Assembly: GCA_000320545.1 (NCBI GenBank)
Contig: ADNK01002368.1
Span: 1-32,500, forward strand
From: Bigelowiella natans CCMP2755
Taxonomy: Eukaryota > Cercozoa > Chlorarachniophyceae
Reading direction: 5' to 3'
DNA: 32,500 bases
Shown piece by piece: positions 22,120 through 32,500 of this stretch. The translations under genes were made by a program, and so were the position numbers. Below the pieces are notes generated by a model. It saw only the letters and a list, made by a program, of their open reading frames with translations, did not search any database and was not told where the DNA came from. Each line of letters begins with the position of its first letter. Position 1 is the first letter of the stretch.

Positions 22120-23352
22120 CCATCATAGTATTACCAGTCACGCACAGCGGCTACTACTTACTACTACCTACCTACCTCCACCTTTACCTTTGTCAAACGC
22201 GAGACGATAATCTCCCTGATATTCCATGCCATGGCATAATTGCGACAGACGTACCAGAAAGAGAGAAATAATTATACACAATAATTCGTAAACAGCTGGA
22301 GGTTGGCTGATATGTGTATCATCAGCAAGGTGTTCTTTATTTCAAGAGGGGAATAATGGATTTAGAGGTAGATAATATCACTAAGACGACATAGAGCATC
22401 AGCAGCAGCATTATAGGCTAAATTAAGAAATAGTAGTAGTAGTAAGTAGTAAGAGTAGTATTAGTAGTAGTAGTAGGAGTGGCAGCCGTAGCCGAAGTAG
22501 TAACAAGAGGGAGCCGCACTCACACAGCAGCAGCCATAAACAACAGGTTTCAGGTACTACTACTACTACCTTCTTCTGTGGAGACGGTCATGATCTCTTT
22601 CAAACTGATGGACGAAAACCATCTGATTCTTCTTCTTGTCAAATACCTACAAGATCAAGAAGAAGAAGAAGAAGAAGCATGTCTCATCATCATCATCATC
22701 GATCAAAACAACAAATTGGTAATAATACGTATTGATGATGATAGATCTTCGACATTACTCTAGTACCTCTGGCTTGGGGATTTTCTGGATCACCAGGGAA
22801 TCACCGTCGCGAAATTTGCGGAAACTCTTCAGTCCACGATTGAGCTATTTTATTATTTAAAATCATCTTCACCGTGATTGTTACTATCTAGCTACCATGA
22901 TTTGTTATCATTTATTAGTGAGGGTCATCATCATCATCATTTTCAACCAACCACCAAAGAAAAGCAGTTGTTTGGTTAGAAGTACATACTGCGCAAGTGC
23001 TCTGAAAGATGGCTCCTGGGCCTCCCTGCAATAAAGTTAGTAGTAGTAGTAGTAGTAGTAGTAGTAGCAGCAGTGATGATTGATGAGTGTGTACCAAGGA
23101 TCTGGTAGTGGTGGAAGTAGTAGTAGTCGTAGAAGTATAAACAGATGTCACAAAAGTACAAGAATAATAGCAAAGCCGCAAATCAAGTAGGTAGCCTTAT
23201 TGCCAATGATTGTCACGTTGTTCCCCACATCATCATTATCATCATAATTATCATTATCATGATCATCATCACCTTGAGCTTTTCACGGATACGCATATGC
23301 TTGAGCTCGTACCTGGAACCAGGAATAGCAGCAGATATTGTAGGTATAGTTT

Positions 23353-23386
<34 letters not shown>

Positions 23387-23490
23387 TATAGTAGTAAGCG
23401 GAAGCACAAAACAAAATGATGCACTGTTGAGAATACACATTATCTAAATATACTGCTCGAAATAGCTCTCATTATTCTCTTGAACAACAT

Positions 23491-23542
<52 letters not shown>

Positions 23543-24217
23543 GTATCGACGATGCTGTTTTCCATTTTGACGAAATTCCACCGAAAATATTGAGTTTTAT
23601 CATTTCAGTTCATAATTCAATGATGGGACGTCATGATAACAAAATGCTACGATCGTACTTGTTTCCTCCTTTTCCATTCGGCTTTGCATCGTTGAGATAT
23701 CTGCAATTAGGAAGTAAGGTAATAGTTATCTATTTGTAGCAGGCAGCAGTTAATTTTGAGGTGAATTGATTGATTGATAATAGTCTCTCCTCTCCATCTT
23801 GATCTTCATCTTTGTTCCCACCATAGCATCAGCATCATCATCATTAGCATCAACACTATTATCACCAACTAACATCTCTACCTGAGCAAATCCTGAAATA
23901 GGTCCTGAACCTTCTGGGTTTCTAGCACAGGAACTTTGAACAAGTACGCCATCTTACCGTCAACCTAATCAAAATAACAAAAATAACAATTATGAGAATG
24001 AGAATACACGACGAGATGATAGATAGATAGATAGATGGATATATTGTAGTACTAGTAGCAATAGTCATATCGAGCAGCAAACAAGGGGGGGGGATCAAAA
24101 AGGAGGAAATGAAATAGTTGCGTCAGCCATGATGCGGTATTCTTAGTTTATCTTCGATGTAAGCGAGAAAAGGAGGAAGAACCCGCAAGTAGCCGTAGTA
24201 TTACCATTACTGTGGTG

Positions 24218-24249
<32 letters not shown>

Positions 24250-24477
24250 AATTCTTATTATTATTCTCTAGTTATCATTATTACATCGGGGTCGTAATAG
24301 TAGAACTTAAGGTTGGACTCCCCTTTCCTCAAAGGCCTCCCCTTCTCCACATACACGTACTGTGACGACATGAACTTGAGGTCTTCAAGTGTTTGGTCCT
24401 CGTCCTAGTCATTAGGAGGAGGAGGAGGAGGATTGCCTCATCATAATATGCCAAACCAAACGATAACCCTTCTTCTT

Positions 24478-24508
<31 letters not shown>

Positions 24509-24587
24509 AATTTACAACCGCATCATCCTTGTTTCTCATTTTCCTCATAATCCTCCTTCTCTTGATGATCATCATCACCAGCCATTA

Positions 24588-24620
<33 letters not shown>

Positions 24621-24709
24621 CTTGAATTGTTCTGCCTTCGCGTTCCTTTTCAGCCTGAAATCATCCACATGCTCGAGGCCGAGGATTGGTAACCTGGAAA
24701 ACATGAAAA

Positions 24710-24754
<45 letters not shown>

Positions 24755-25203
24755 CCAAAATGGAAGATCATTATCGTACTAGTCGAATTTCTCCGTTGTT
24801 GTGTCCTCTCCCTCCTCCTCCTCCTTCTCAGTTCTTCGGTCCCCAAAGGAGAGGGTAAGACTTTCTAGACATTATGATGTTCAATTGTCCAGGTGCATGT
24901 AATAATGGTGGTGGTGATGATGATGATCACGGTAATAAATAACAGTTCTTTGTGTGCTGCTGCTGCTGCTGCTGCAATGATGCCGTTCTTCTTCTTCATT
25001 CGTAGTATAGCACATACATAGCTTGTTTGAGTTGCTTTAGGGTTTTATTCTTTGAAACCGTGACGATAGGATTGCTGTTATCGTCCTCTCCTTCCTACTT
25101 TGTCATCATCGTCATCACAATCACATAGTAATAGTAGATGTGTCCATAGGTAGTTGTCTGTCATATATCCCCTCTTGTTCTTGTTCTTGTTCTCATTCAC
25201 GGC

Positions 25204-25247
<44 letters not shown>

Positions 25248-28200
25248 GTTTGACCTTCTCAGTCTTCTTGACGAGATTAAACTCTACGCTGATCTGCCCG
25301 ACTGTCTTATCATACCTAATGAGATATGTAATGATGACGATGATGATGACGACGACGACAGTATAGAGAAGGGCCGAAGAAGAAAGAGAAGGAGAAGGAG
25401 AAGGAGAAGGAAAGAGAAAATAAATAAAAGGACAATGTTGCTAGGCTCTTCTTTATATGCCGGTAGTAGTGGTAGTAGTAGTAGTAGTAGTAGTAGTAGT
25501 TGTAGTTGTAGGTCCATTATTACTCTTGGATGAGTTTGGATGGTTCCCCTTCCACGATTCTTTCAGCGTAGAGCAAACAGCCTGAAAGAAGAGGAAGAAG
25601 AAACTCAATGGATACGTGGAAAAGAACAAGCTTCACCAATTTTCACCATCATTTTCCATGCAGTTGTCGTGTTTATTGTTATCATCGTTGTTGTCGTCCG
25701 TCATCATCGATGCTCGAGAAGTACGTTGTCCAGGGAGATAAGGTGGTATTATTATATAGCATCAAGACACAACTAGTATGTACCAGGGGGAACATTCAGG
25801 GTTTGGATGGAGGGTTCCGTGCCACGATCCTTGAGGGTCTTAGCGCTGTCGTTGATGATCTCGGACTTTGTAGTATCTAGCTTAATCAGCCTCACCGAGG
25901 ACCTACCACCGTTCTCCACTTTCAGCACCTTCTCACAACAACAACAACAACAACAAGAAGAAGAAGAAGAGGAGGAAGAAGAAGAGGAACAAAGACAAAC
26001 CCAACAATTGCATTAATAACATGGCACTGCACATCATTCATTGCGCCACACTTAATACAACATTGCCTCTGTTTTTGTTCAGAGATAGGAATATGAAGCC
26101 CATCTTAGACGCTAACATTGGATATGGTTCCTCAGCTTTAAACATGGATAATTGATTTTTGGGCAATAAGCATTTTTCTCATTCCACCATCTCCCTGCTT
26201 AAGAGGAAGATGCATGCGAAATCAAATAATTACCTTCTCGATCTCCTTGCACACCTCGTCGAATGCAGCTGTTTTGTCAACCTATATATGTAGAAAAATA
26301 CAGAGAAAAAAGAAGAAGAAGAAGTAGAAGATAATCATCATCATATCGTAATGGATAAACAGCAAAGAAAACATGTAGTACACTTTGAAGGGATTCATCA
26401 ATACATAACCATAAGAATATATCCGAATTATATTGTAGCGTCCATCGTCATCGACATTATCATTATCATCTCGCAAACACACCATGAGCGTTGAGACTTT
26501 AAGGCCCTTTGTGTCGGAATAGTGGAGTTGCTGCAAGATCAGCGGTATGTTTTCCTCGGTAGCAAAAATGGTGCGCAGTGGAACAGCATTGGGATTGATT
26601 ACTGGCCAATCTTCCCCTATTGTGTTATATTATTTTTTTTTTTTTTTTTGCTGCAAACAATACATTTTCTTACAATATAGCTAAATTGTAGCCAAAAAAA
26701 AGAAAGAGATATTACGATGAATGCGTTCCATCAGTATGCCATATAATCAAAGCTACCTTTGTTCCTCGTCTCCAGTATCAAGGACATGTTGCGATGAAAC
26801 TTTAACTCTTCAAGAGTTGCCTTTTTCATGGTAGTAGTAGGTGTGTGTGCTACTGCTGGTACGTGGCTAGTTGTAATTACTTTTGTGTGTATAACATACA
26901 TAATTATACTAATATACCTCTTCTTCTTCTTCTTCTTCTTCTTCTTCTTTCTTCTTCTTCTACCTTTGGATCGAGATCATCCTGTGCCCATCCCATTGCT
27001 GGGTCGTATCGTCGTAAGCGTGTGTCTTGCGGCTCAAACTTGGAGTCAATGGCGGCCTTCTTCAGAACTGCAGAGAGCACCTCCGCAACGGTAACCCCTT
27101 AGAAACAAAAGAATGGGATATTAAACCGACATCTGAAAGGTTGACGGCAGGATGGTTGTTGGTGGTAATAATTGCAAAATGAGTGTGGTGCAACACCTTT
27201 GTCCATGTCCTGTTTGATCTCAGTGTTGTCATAGTAAACTGTCATGCAAATGAGTCTACGAAGCCGCTCGTATTCGGCACGCTCTTTCTCCCATTCCTCA
27301 TCCTAGGAGGAGGAAGGTGGGAGACAGGAAAAGAGGTTAGTACGTGGCATACGTTCGTCGTTATATATGATATTAGTGTGGAACATAGTGGTCTACCACC
27401 CACCTCCGCTTGGACAACTTTAAGCAGCTCATCTGGAATCATCTTGTCGGTTGCATCGTCCTTTGGAATCTTGGAACGGTCAATGTACATCAACAGATAT
27501 GCGCTTGTTCCCTGACATATAAGAAGAAAAAGAACAACAACAACGAAAAGAAGAAGAAGAAGAAGAAGAAGAAGAAGAAAGGGGCATCAGTTAGGATGGT
27601 GGTAAGAATAATAACGATGACAGTGCCTCACAAGAAAAATAGTCTCAAAATAGTCTCTCTCCTCCTCCCCCCCCTTCCCCAAAACCCCAAAACTTCATTT
27701 TTGATCATTTACCTTTCCATTGCCGTGTGCCAGCGCAAGGACATCCTCCCCTGAGATGATACACGTCGTGGATATATTAACTAGATCAGTAATGCTTTTG
27801 TCTGCTTTTGGCAAACAATATTTGGAAGAGGAAGAAAATGTAGAAGAAGAAGAAGAAGAAGGGAGATCGTGGAGCTACAAAGGAGCTATATCGCTGTCTC
27901 CTCTTGTTACTGAAGACAATAATAGCAACACCTTCCTTGGCCTCAAGCGGTGAGACCACTGCGTCATTGAAACGGTACCTGTATGGCGAATAAAAAATGC
28001 ACAGAAAAGAATAATTGATGGTTTTGGTGGTGTAAAAGCCTATTGGTTGTGGAGAGAAAAATACAGGAAAAAATGGAGTCAAGCAATTTGGCTTTAGTTC
28101 AATACCATTACTCTACAAAGATTCCATAAATCCTAACACTATCATCATCGTCATCAACATCTTCACACATCCTTCTTCTACATAAAATACTTTCATCATC

Positions 28201-30638
28201 GTGATTATCAGTATGTTATTATTCTCCTTTCGAACATTTTTTAGAGAACAGGTACCATTTATTGTCTTTGAAAGACTTTATGTAGGAGTAATAGTGACCA
28301 CCACGAGCTGTGCCACTGTGTTTTATTGTAGTAAACAAAGTAGATTTGAGTCAATTCCCATTAAATATGAATCCTCCTGATTTGTCATCGGTTGTGTTTT
28401 TGTGAATGTAACAGTACCTGTGCATCATAATCGCAAAGAGATCGTACGGCAGGCCACCCTACGAGAAGATGACGAGAAGAACCAGAACATGAGGGGGGGG
28501 GGGGGGGGGAGAGGAAATGATTAATTCGACCACAAGCCGGTATAACAAAATGATTGGAGTAATCTCATCAGTAAAGGACGGGTATGGCTAAATAAGTGGA
28601 TATATCGTACTACCGTACTACCATTACTACCTCTTTGGTCTCTTCCACATACTTATTCATATCGATGGTTTCTGCCACAGTAACCTTTTGATTGACCTTG
28701 ACTCGCTGCATCAACTGCCAATTCATCTTAAATCGACTGAGAGCGATAGTCAATACAGTTGGTAGTTTTGCCTGTAGTAATGAGTAGAAACCGGTGTTAA
28801 TGAATGGGAAGGGTGGATTGCTATTGTTATATTAAAAGCCAGCATTTAATAATGTGAAACGACCAGGATAATTCTCTTTTCAGCATCGACTTTCTCCTTG
28901 GTCTTAGGATGCCTCCATCTGTGACAAGTATAATCATGATGTAAGTATGTATCAACAACTAGAATGTGCCAATAAGGGGGGGAGGTTAGTCGTAACTAGT
29001 ACATAATCGCAATCGATCTATGTACGCTAGAACAGACCTGTTTCCTTCAATGAGCTTTTCAGGCGCTAGAAACTTCTCAATGCCTTTTTCCACACTGAAA
29101 TAAAGAACATCTTCTATGTGAATGATAACCATGGTGATTTCAACGTGAGCATATTCGTCTTGCATACCAAGATTTTTTCTAAATTAGAATGAAGGGTAAT
29201 TTAATTGAAGAGAACAGGCGTATTCGGAGGTAAAGGGGTATAAATAGAGAGAAAAAGAGAGAGTGGGTGAGTGAGAGAGAGGGAGGTAGAAAGAGGGGGA
29301 GTGTATGCATCTGTGCAACTGATGGATAATATAATGGCAGTGTAGGGCTGATAGAATTACGAGTCGACATCCTCTGAGAGAGCCAGCTGCAGTTGGTCAA
29401 ATTTGCTGTCGATTCTCCTCTCATATCCGTCTAGAAAGTAGAGAAGATTTGCAGTAAGAACCCTCGGCCACAGAGGAATTGTTGATTGATGCTGTTCAAC
29501 TCTTTATTTATTTGAGACGACAAATACGTACTAATACCTGTCAGTGCTTTGAGGGAATCGATAGAAGTGCCCATGTAAAGGGTGTTCGTAAATGAGTTGT
29601 TTGGATCAACATGTAGCGTTTTCTCCAGTGCATCAAACAGGACTTTCATGAGTTCCTAACGATTTCGAAGATTCATGCACATGAGTCAATTTAGTATCAA
29701 GGTGCTGCATTTTGCTGATGTCCTTTACCTGGACGTCGTTCTGCTGAAAAGACTGTGCACGATCCCAGTGGAATGAAATGGTAAGGCCCTGGTATGCAAA
29801 AGTAGGTAGGTAACCATGATGATGAATGACACATGAGCAAACACAAAACAAGGATAGTTTGGTGAAATAGAATAATCTGAGTGAAGATTGGAAGGGCACG
29901 CGATACAGTCGTTGTTGCGTCTACTTTCATGGAAAAACTTATTTTTTTTAATTTATTTATTTTTAAGTACTTAATATAATTGTGGCTGTAGTTATATCTT
30001 CATTACTATCGTGTAATGGAGACATATTGCCACCGTGCATCATCTTCTCTCTATACCTTGGTATTTACAGCTGGTTGTTTGGACTTTGCGAGGCGTGCAA
30101 ACTGTTGAAATATCATTTAAAATAGTAATAAGATACTAAAAAGAAAAATAAGTAGGTGAAACGCTCGTTTTCAGAATAACTGTTTGACCAGAAGTTGGAG
30201 CTGGTAAGGAATGCAAAACTTTGGGTCGCCATCCCTCTCCTTATCGTATCTTGGTTGTCATAATGAATGAAAGTGATGATTGGAAGAATGAGAATAAACA
30301 TATTGAATAGGACAACCGAAACTCAAAGATCGAAGCTCTGAACTGAGGCGTCATATACAAGGCCTGAAGCATGCTGTTAAGGTAGCATGTTGCTCCCTGT
30401 TTTAAATTAGATATATCAATCGCGATGCATCTTAATGCTTCAATATTTAAATACGTCATAAAAACCTGGTTGAACAGCCCCACGAAGCCTGTGTGGCTTT
30501 TCCCACAAAATATGAACTGGAAATAGAGTATTAATAACTTTTAACATTCTGACAATGAAAACTGAGTGCATGGGGTACCTTCCCCCCGCCCCCAATTGGA
30601 CGTTCCTGTGGTTTTTTCGTTTCTTTCGCTTCACTCAT
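20817..30638 (-). CDS. USP47: USP47-like ubiquitin-specific protease, complete, 39 exons
   Basis: Minus-strand exons run from 30638-30579 (ATG), 30516-30466, 30396-30317, 30234-30189, 30101-30057, 29788-29729, 29655-29538, 29430-29361, 29094-29038, 28918-28864, 28771-28631, 28458-28418, 28315-28256, 27978-27932, 27750-27713, 27511-27404, 27302-27197, 27097-26964, 26820-26757, 26616-26483, 26281-26234, 25931-25784, 25581-25524, 25315-25255, 25085-25018, 24693-24621, 24404-24285, 23964-23882, 23700-23659, 23312-23273, 23025-22990, 22844-22767, 22646-22570, 22215-22188, 21942-21845, 21598-21551, 21342-21225, 21126-21072 to 20914-20817 (TGA): 2892 nt, 963 aa, every junction GT-AG and in phase. 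Cys box GLFNQGATCYLN (Cys41), QNDVQELMKVLFDALE, His box GGHYYSYI (His282) and YRFND mark a complete C19 peptidase core (about 21-335). Several ubiquitin-like repeats follow, then EKALKI near the end, as in USP47. The enzyme removes ubiquitin from proteins. The usual CxxC pairs of the fingers are missing. Human USP47 is longer. Confidence 0.9.
21957..21992. repeat. (AG)n microsatellite, CT on the sense strand before a USP47 acceptor
   Basis: About 17 AG units end 15 bases before the acceptor of USP47 exon 21942-21845 when read on the minus strand, where the tract is CT. Confidence 0.9.
23038..23067. repeat. (TAG)n microsatellite
   Basis: Ten TAG units (CTA on the sense strand) lie 12 bases before the acceptor of USP47 exon 23025-22990. 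A second TAG run is at 23353-23386, upstream of exon 23312-23273. Confidence 0.9.
23493..23537. repeat. (TA)n microsatellite
   Basis: About 22 TA units, the longest dinucleotide run in the window, lie in the intron between USP47 exons 23700-23659 and 23312-23273. Confidence 0.9.
24470..24752. repeat. Cluster of (TTC)n, (TAC)n and (AG)n microsatellites flanking one USP47 exon
   Basis: On the minus (sense) strand: a CT run (24752-24710) precedes the acceptor of exon 24693-24621, a GTA run (24620-24586) starts at its donor, and a GAA run (24508-24470) lies further into the intron. The exon is thus framed on both sides by repeats. Confidence 0.85.
25206..25500. repeat. (AT)n, (GAA/GGA)n and (TAG)n microsatellites
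   Basis: AT run 25206-25246 follows the donor of USP47 exon 25315-25255. A purine run at about 25376-25418 (CTT/CTC on the sense strand) precedes its acceptor, and a TAG run (25463-25500) follows the donor of exon 25581-25524. Confidence 0.85.
25935..25990. repeat. (CAA)n(GAA)n/(GGA)n compound triplet repeat before a USP47 acceptor
   Basis: Read on the sense (minus) strand this is TCC/TTC then TTG units running to within a few bases of the acceptor of exon 25931-25784. Confidence 0.85.
26920..26960. repeat. (TTC)n microsatellite starting at a USP47 donor
   Basis: On the sense strand this is GTAGAAGAAG..., so the donor GT of exon 27097-26964 leads directly into a GAA run. Confidence 0.85.
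27547..27580. repeat. (GAA)n microsatellite, TTC on the sense strand before a USP47 acceptor
   Basis: About ten units lie upstream of the acceptor of exon 27511-27404 and give a long pyrimidine-rich tract on the minus strand. Confidence 0.9.
28493..28509. repeat. Poly(G) run in a USP47 intron
   Basis: Seventeen consecutive G (C on the sense strand) lie in the intron upstream of exon 28458-28418. Shorter G runs occur at about 24086-24093 and 30876-30890. Confidence 0.9.
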
Positions 30639-31652
30639 AGCGCTTGAAGTTTATTTGTCTGAATTTTATTTGAAGAGTGGACCGACAATAGTTGAGGGCC
30701 ATGAAATCCTTGAATTCGCTAGCTTGCAAATGCATATTTGTTGAAGCATCAGAGGAAAACATGTGGGGAGCATGAGGGAGATGCATGAGGAAACATATAT
30801 TATAGTAATTCAATATACAAAGTAATTGGCTATGTAAGAAATTATTCTTCTCAATTGGTTTCGCTGAGGTGTGAAGGGGGGGGGGGGCGGGGGATCTAGA
30901 GTCTACGTGTAAAAGATTCCACCTTTCTGAGAATCTTCGCCCACCCGCGAAGCTATTCGGTGCAAGTGTTGTTCAGCAACTCACAATACAATTCCAGGTA
31001 CTTATTTAGCTACGACATCCACATGAGATAGACGTACAACAAAATAGAACTTTTGTGAGATTTTTTCTTCGTTTATGTCTGTACAATCCCGAATTCGGAA
31101 GTCGCATGGTTTCAAATGATGCCTCTTGCAATCTGATTTGCTGTTGTAACGATCGATCCTCAAAAATGATCATTGAGTGCTATTATTTAGCGAATTCGAA
31201 CTTGCGACAAGCTAATGTGCGCTCTCAAAATTGCAAAATGCACATTTCACAGCTGCATCACTAGAGAAATGCAGGGAACTTTTGTGATTGTAGAGGAATA
31301 CGGGAGCGACGCGGTCCACGAGCAACTCGTAGTGAAAGTTTGATTAAAATAACATGAATATGAAGCTAGAGACATCCAATTATATATGTCGCTGCTACAA
31401 TACAAATCCACGGATTTCTTCTCGGAAATCAGTGTCAAATTCTCGATATGGATTTCCAGTAATCACGGGACTTTCCAAAAGAAAATTGATAAAGTATATC
31501 ATACTTTAGAAGAGACATAGAGATAAAGAACAAATGACTGAATATTAGAGCCTATGATCAGCGTGGCCCGAAGAATTTGAATCTGCATTTCCAGAGAGAT
31601 CCTAATCGACGTCGCCCCCCCCTCAGTCCGTGCCTTATTTTCTGATTAAGGC
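30639..31652. promoter_or_regulatory. Divergent intergenic region between USP47-like and CYP51 genes
   Basis: The two start codons face away from each other 1 kb apart, so both promoters should lie here. I see a G-rich run at about 30876-30890 and a C run at about 31615-31622 close to the CYP51 start, but no motif that I can name. Confidence 0.4.
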
Positions 31653-32500
31653 ATGATTGTCTATTTCGCATATGCTACCGCCGCCCTTGTGCTGGCTTTT
31701 GCGGCATACATTATCTTGGTAAGAACACACAAAGTTTCCATTTGTTTCTACCCCATTAAGTGACCATGGCCTGAGAGCAAAATAGTTTCTCGATGATCCG
31801 TAATTTGAGTGAAAGCTGCGTTTATTTCGTCCGGAAAGTGGTTAGAAGGATTCCGTAGTAAGATATATGCAGACACATAACTATTGCAGATAAATCCAAA
31901 GTCATCAAATTATTATTCCATTGAGAAGTCCTTTGTGGTCGCCTCCCTTAGAGCGCCTCCAGTCCGGTGAGGACGAAGGAAGGGAAGTCTCTTGCTCTTC
32001 CACCGGTGCGAAAAAATGCATTTACACATAGTTCTATCATTTATTATGAAAATCCAAGATATTGCGCGATAACTGATATTCTACCTACGAGATATCATGG
32101 TGAGAAATGCTTACAATATCAGGTTTTTTCTCCTAGCATTCCACTAATTGGAGGCCTTGTTGAGTTCATGAAGCACCCGCTTGAGGCTGTACGCAAGGGC
32201 TACAAAAAGCATGGAGACATCTTCACTATTTCAATGTTAGGGAAACGCCTAACCTTTCTCGTTGGGCCGAAAGGTGGAAAATTAACTCTTACAGATATTT
32301 GTACATACACACATATGCGCACATGTATGTAGAAAAATAAATATTTGTATACATCGTGTTGATTCATCTGAATCACTGTGTATTTTCGCTGTTGCATATA
32401 CCTGCTTACGTGTCTTGCAGCTGGGGAGGTGTTTTTCTCCGCAACAGATGCCGAGCTGGGTCAAGAGGAAGTCTACAAATTTATGACAGCGGTCGGTTGC
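31653..32500 (+). CDS. CYP51: Sterol 14-alpha-demethylase (CYP51), N-terminal part, runs off right edge
   Basis: Exons: 31653-31718 (ATG), 31890-31966, 32137-32273 and 32421 to the edge, all in phase. Exon 1 is a hydrophobic membrane anchor (about 22 residues, Ala/Leu/Val/Tyr). Exons 2-3 give RAPPVRIPLIGGLVEFMKHP and KKHGDIFTISMLGKRLTFLVG, the proline-rich hinge and A-helix/beta-1 region of CYP51. Exon 4 gives GEVFFSATDAELGQEEVYKF, the CYP51 pattern FF...D.E..Q.EVY.F. CYP51 is a P450 of the endoplasmic reticulum that removes the 14-alpha methyl group of sterol precursors. The I-helix, ExxR and haem Cys lie outside the window, so activity cannot be judged. The sequence Phe-Met-Thr-Ala-Val-Gly after EVYKF differs from the more usual proline-containing version. 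Confidence 0.85.

Noticed and set aside
22915-23447. Open frames with Ser, Thr, Leu or Val homopolymers
   Set aside because: These are readings of TAG/CTA triplet repeats within USP47 introns, not genes.
24433-24858. 141-codon plus-strand open frame with poly-Leu, poly-Thr and Arg/Glu runs
   Set aside because: It is a translation of microsatellites and lies antisense to USP47 exons and introns.
31967-32332. 121-codon plus-strand open frame read as one exon
   Set aside because: Only its middle (32137-32273) is coding, as CYP51 exon 3; the preceding part is intron with a clear cctag acceptor, and the following part starts at a GT donor.

Overview
This is eukaryotic nuclear DNA from what looks like a flagellated, intron-dense protist. 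The genes are cut into many short exons with GT-AG introns, there are axonemal-type proteins, and no bacterial gene layout. I cannot fix the lineage from the sequence. I rebuilt the exon structures by hand, joining open segments at GT/AG sites where reading phase is kept from exon to exon and the joined protein resembles a known family.

Layout, left to right. (1) 160-3514, +: 3' part of a DNAI7/CASC1 (IC97, FAP94) axonemal dynein-associated gene, 14 exons; its 5' end lies off the left edge. (2) 3515-5322: non-coding, CTAG-rich, with a degenerate tandem duplication of about 330 bp. (3) 5323-6746, -: a three-EF-hand protein resembling flagellar calcium-binding proteins (calflagins), convergent with the dynein gene. 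(4) 6747-8378: non-coding. (5) 8379-10605, -: a predicted six-helix membrane protein with a long Ser/Arg-rich tail, 7 exons, family not recognised. (6) A divergent promoter region, then 11092/11334-12857, +: an almost or fully intronless gene whose protein is three diverged copies of a domain of about 125 residues that I do not recognise. (7) 12858-14585: non-coding. (8) 14586-19734, +: a two-finger ZC2HC-type zinc-finger protein with a long low-complexity, RGG-rich N-terminal region, about 23 exons. (9) 20817-30638, -: a complete USP47-like deubiquitinase gene of 39 phase-consistent exons (963 codons before the stop). (10) 31653-32500, +: the first four exons of a sterol 14-alpha-demethylase (CYP51), divergent from USP47 and running off the right edge.

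Two kinds of territory alternate. In the DNAI7, ZC2HC and USP47 genes the introns are packed with di-, tri- and tetranucleotide microsatellites. On the sense strand these are often CT/TTC/CTA-type just before acceptors and GTA/GAA-type just after donors. Between about 3.5 and 14.5 kb, and in the genes there, such tracts are nearly absent and introns are short. No tRNA, rRNA, CRISPR array, insertion sequence or recognisable transposon gene was found. The genes do not form one pathway; the only functional link is that the two leftmost genes both suggest a cilium/flagellum.
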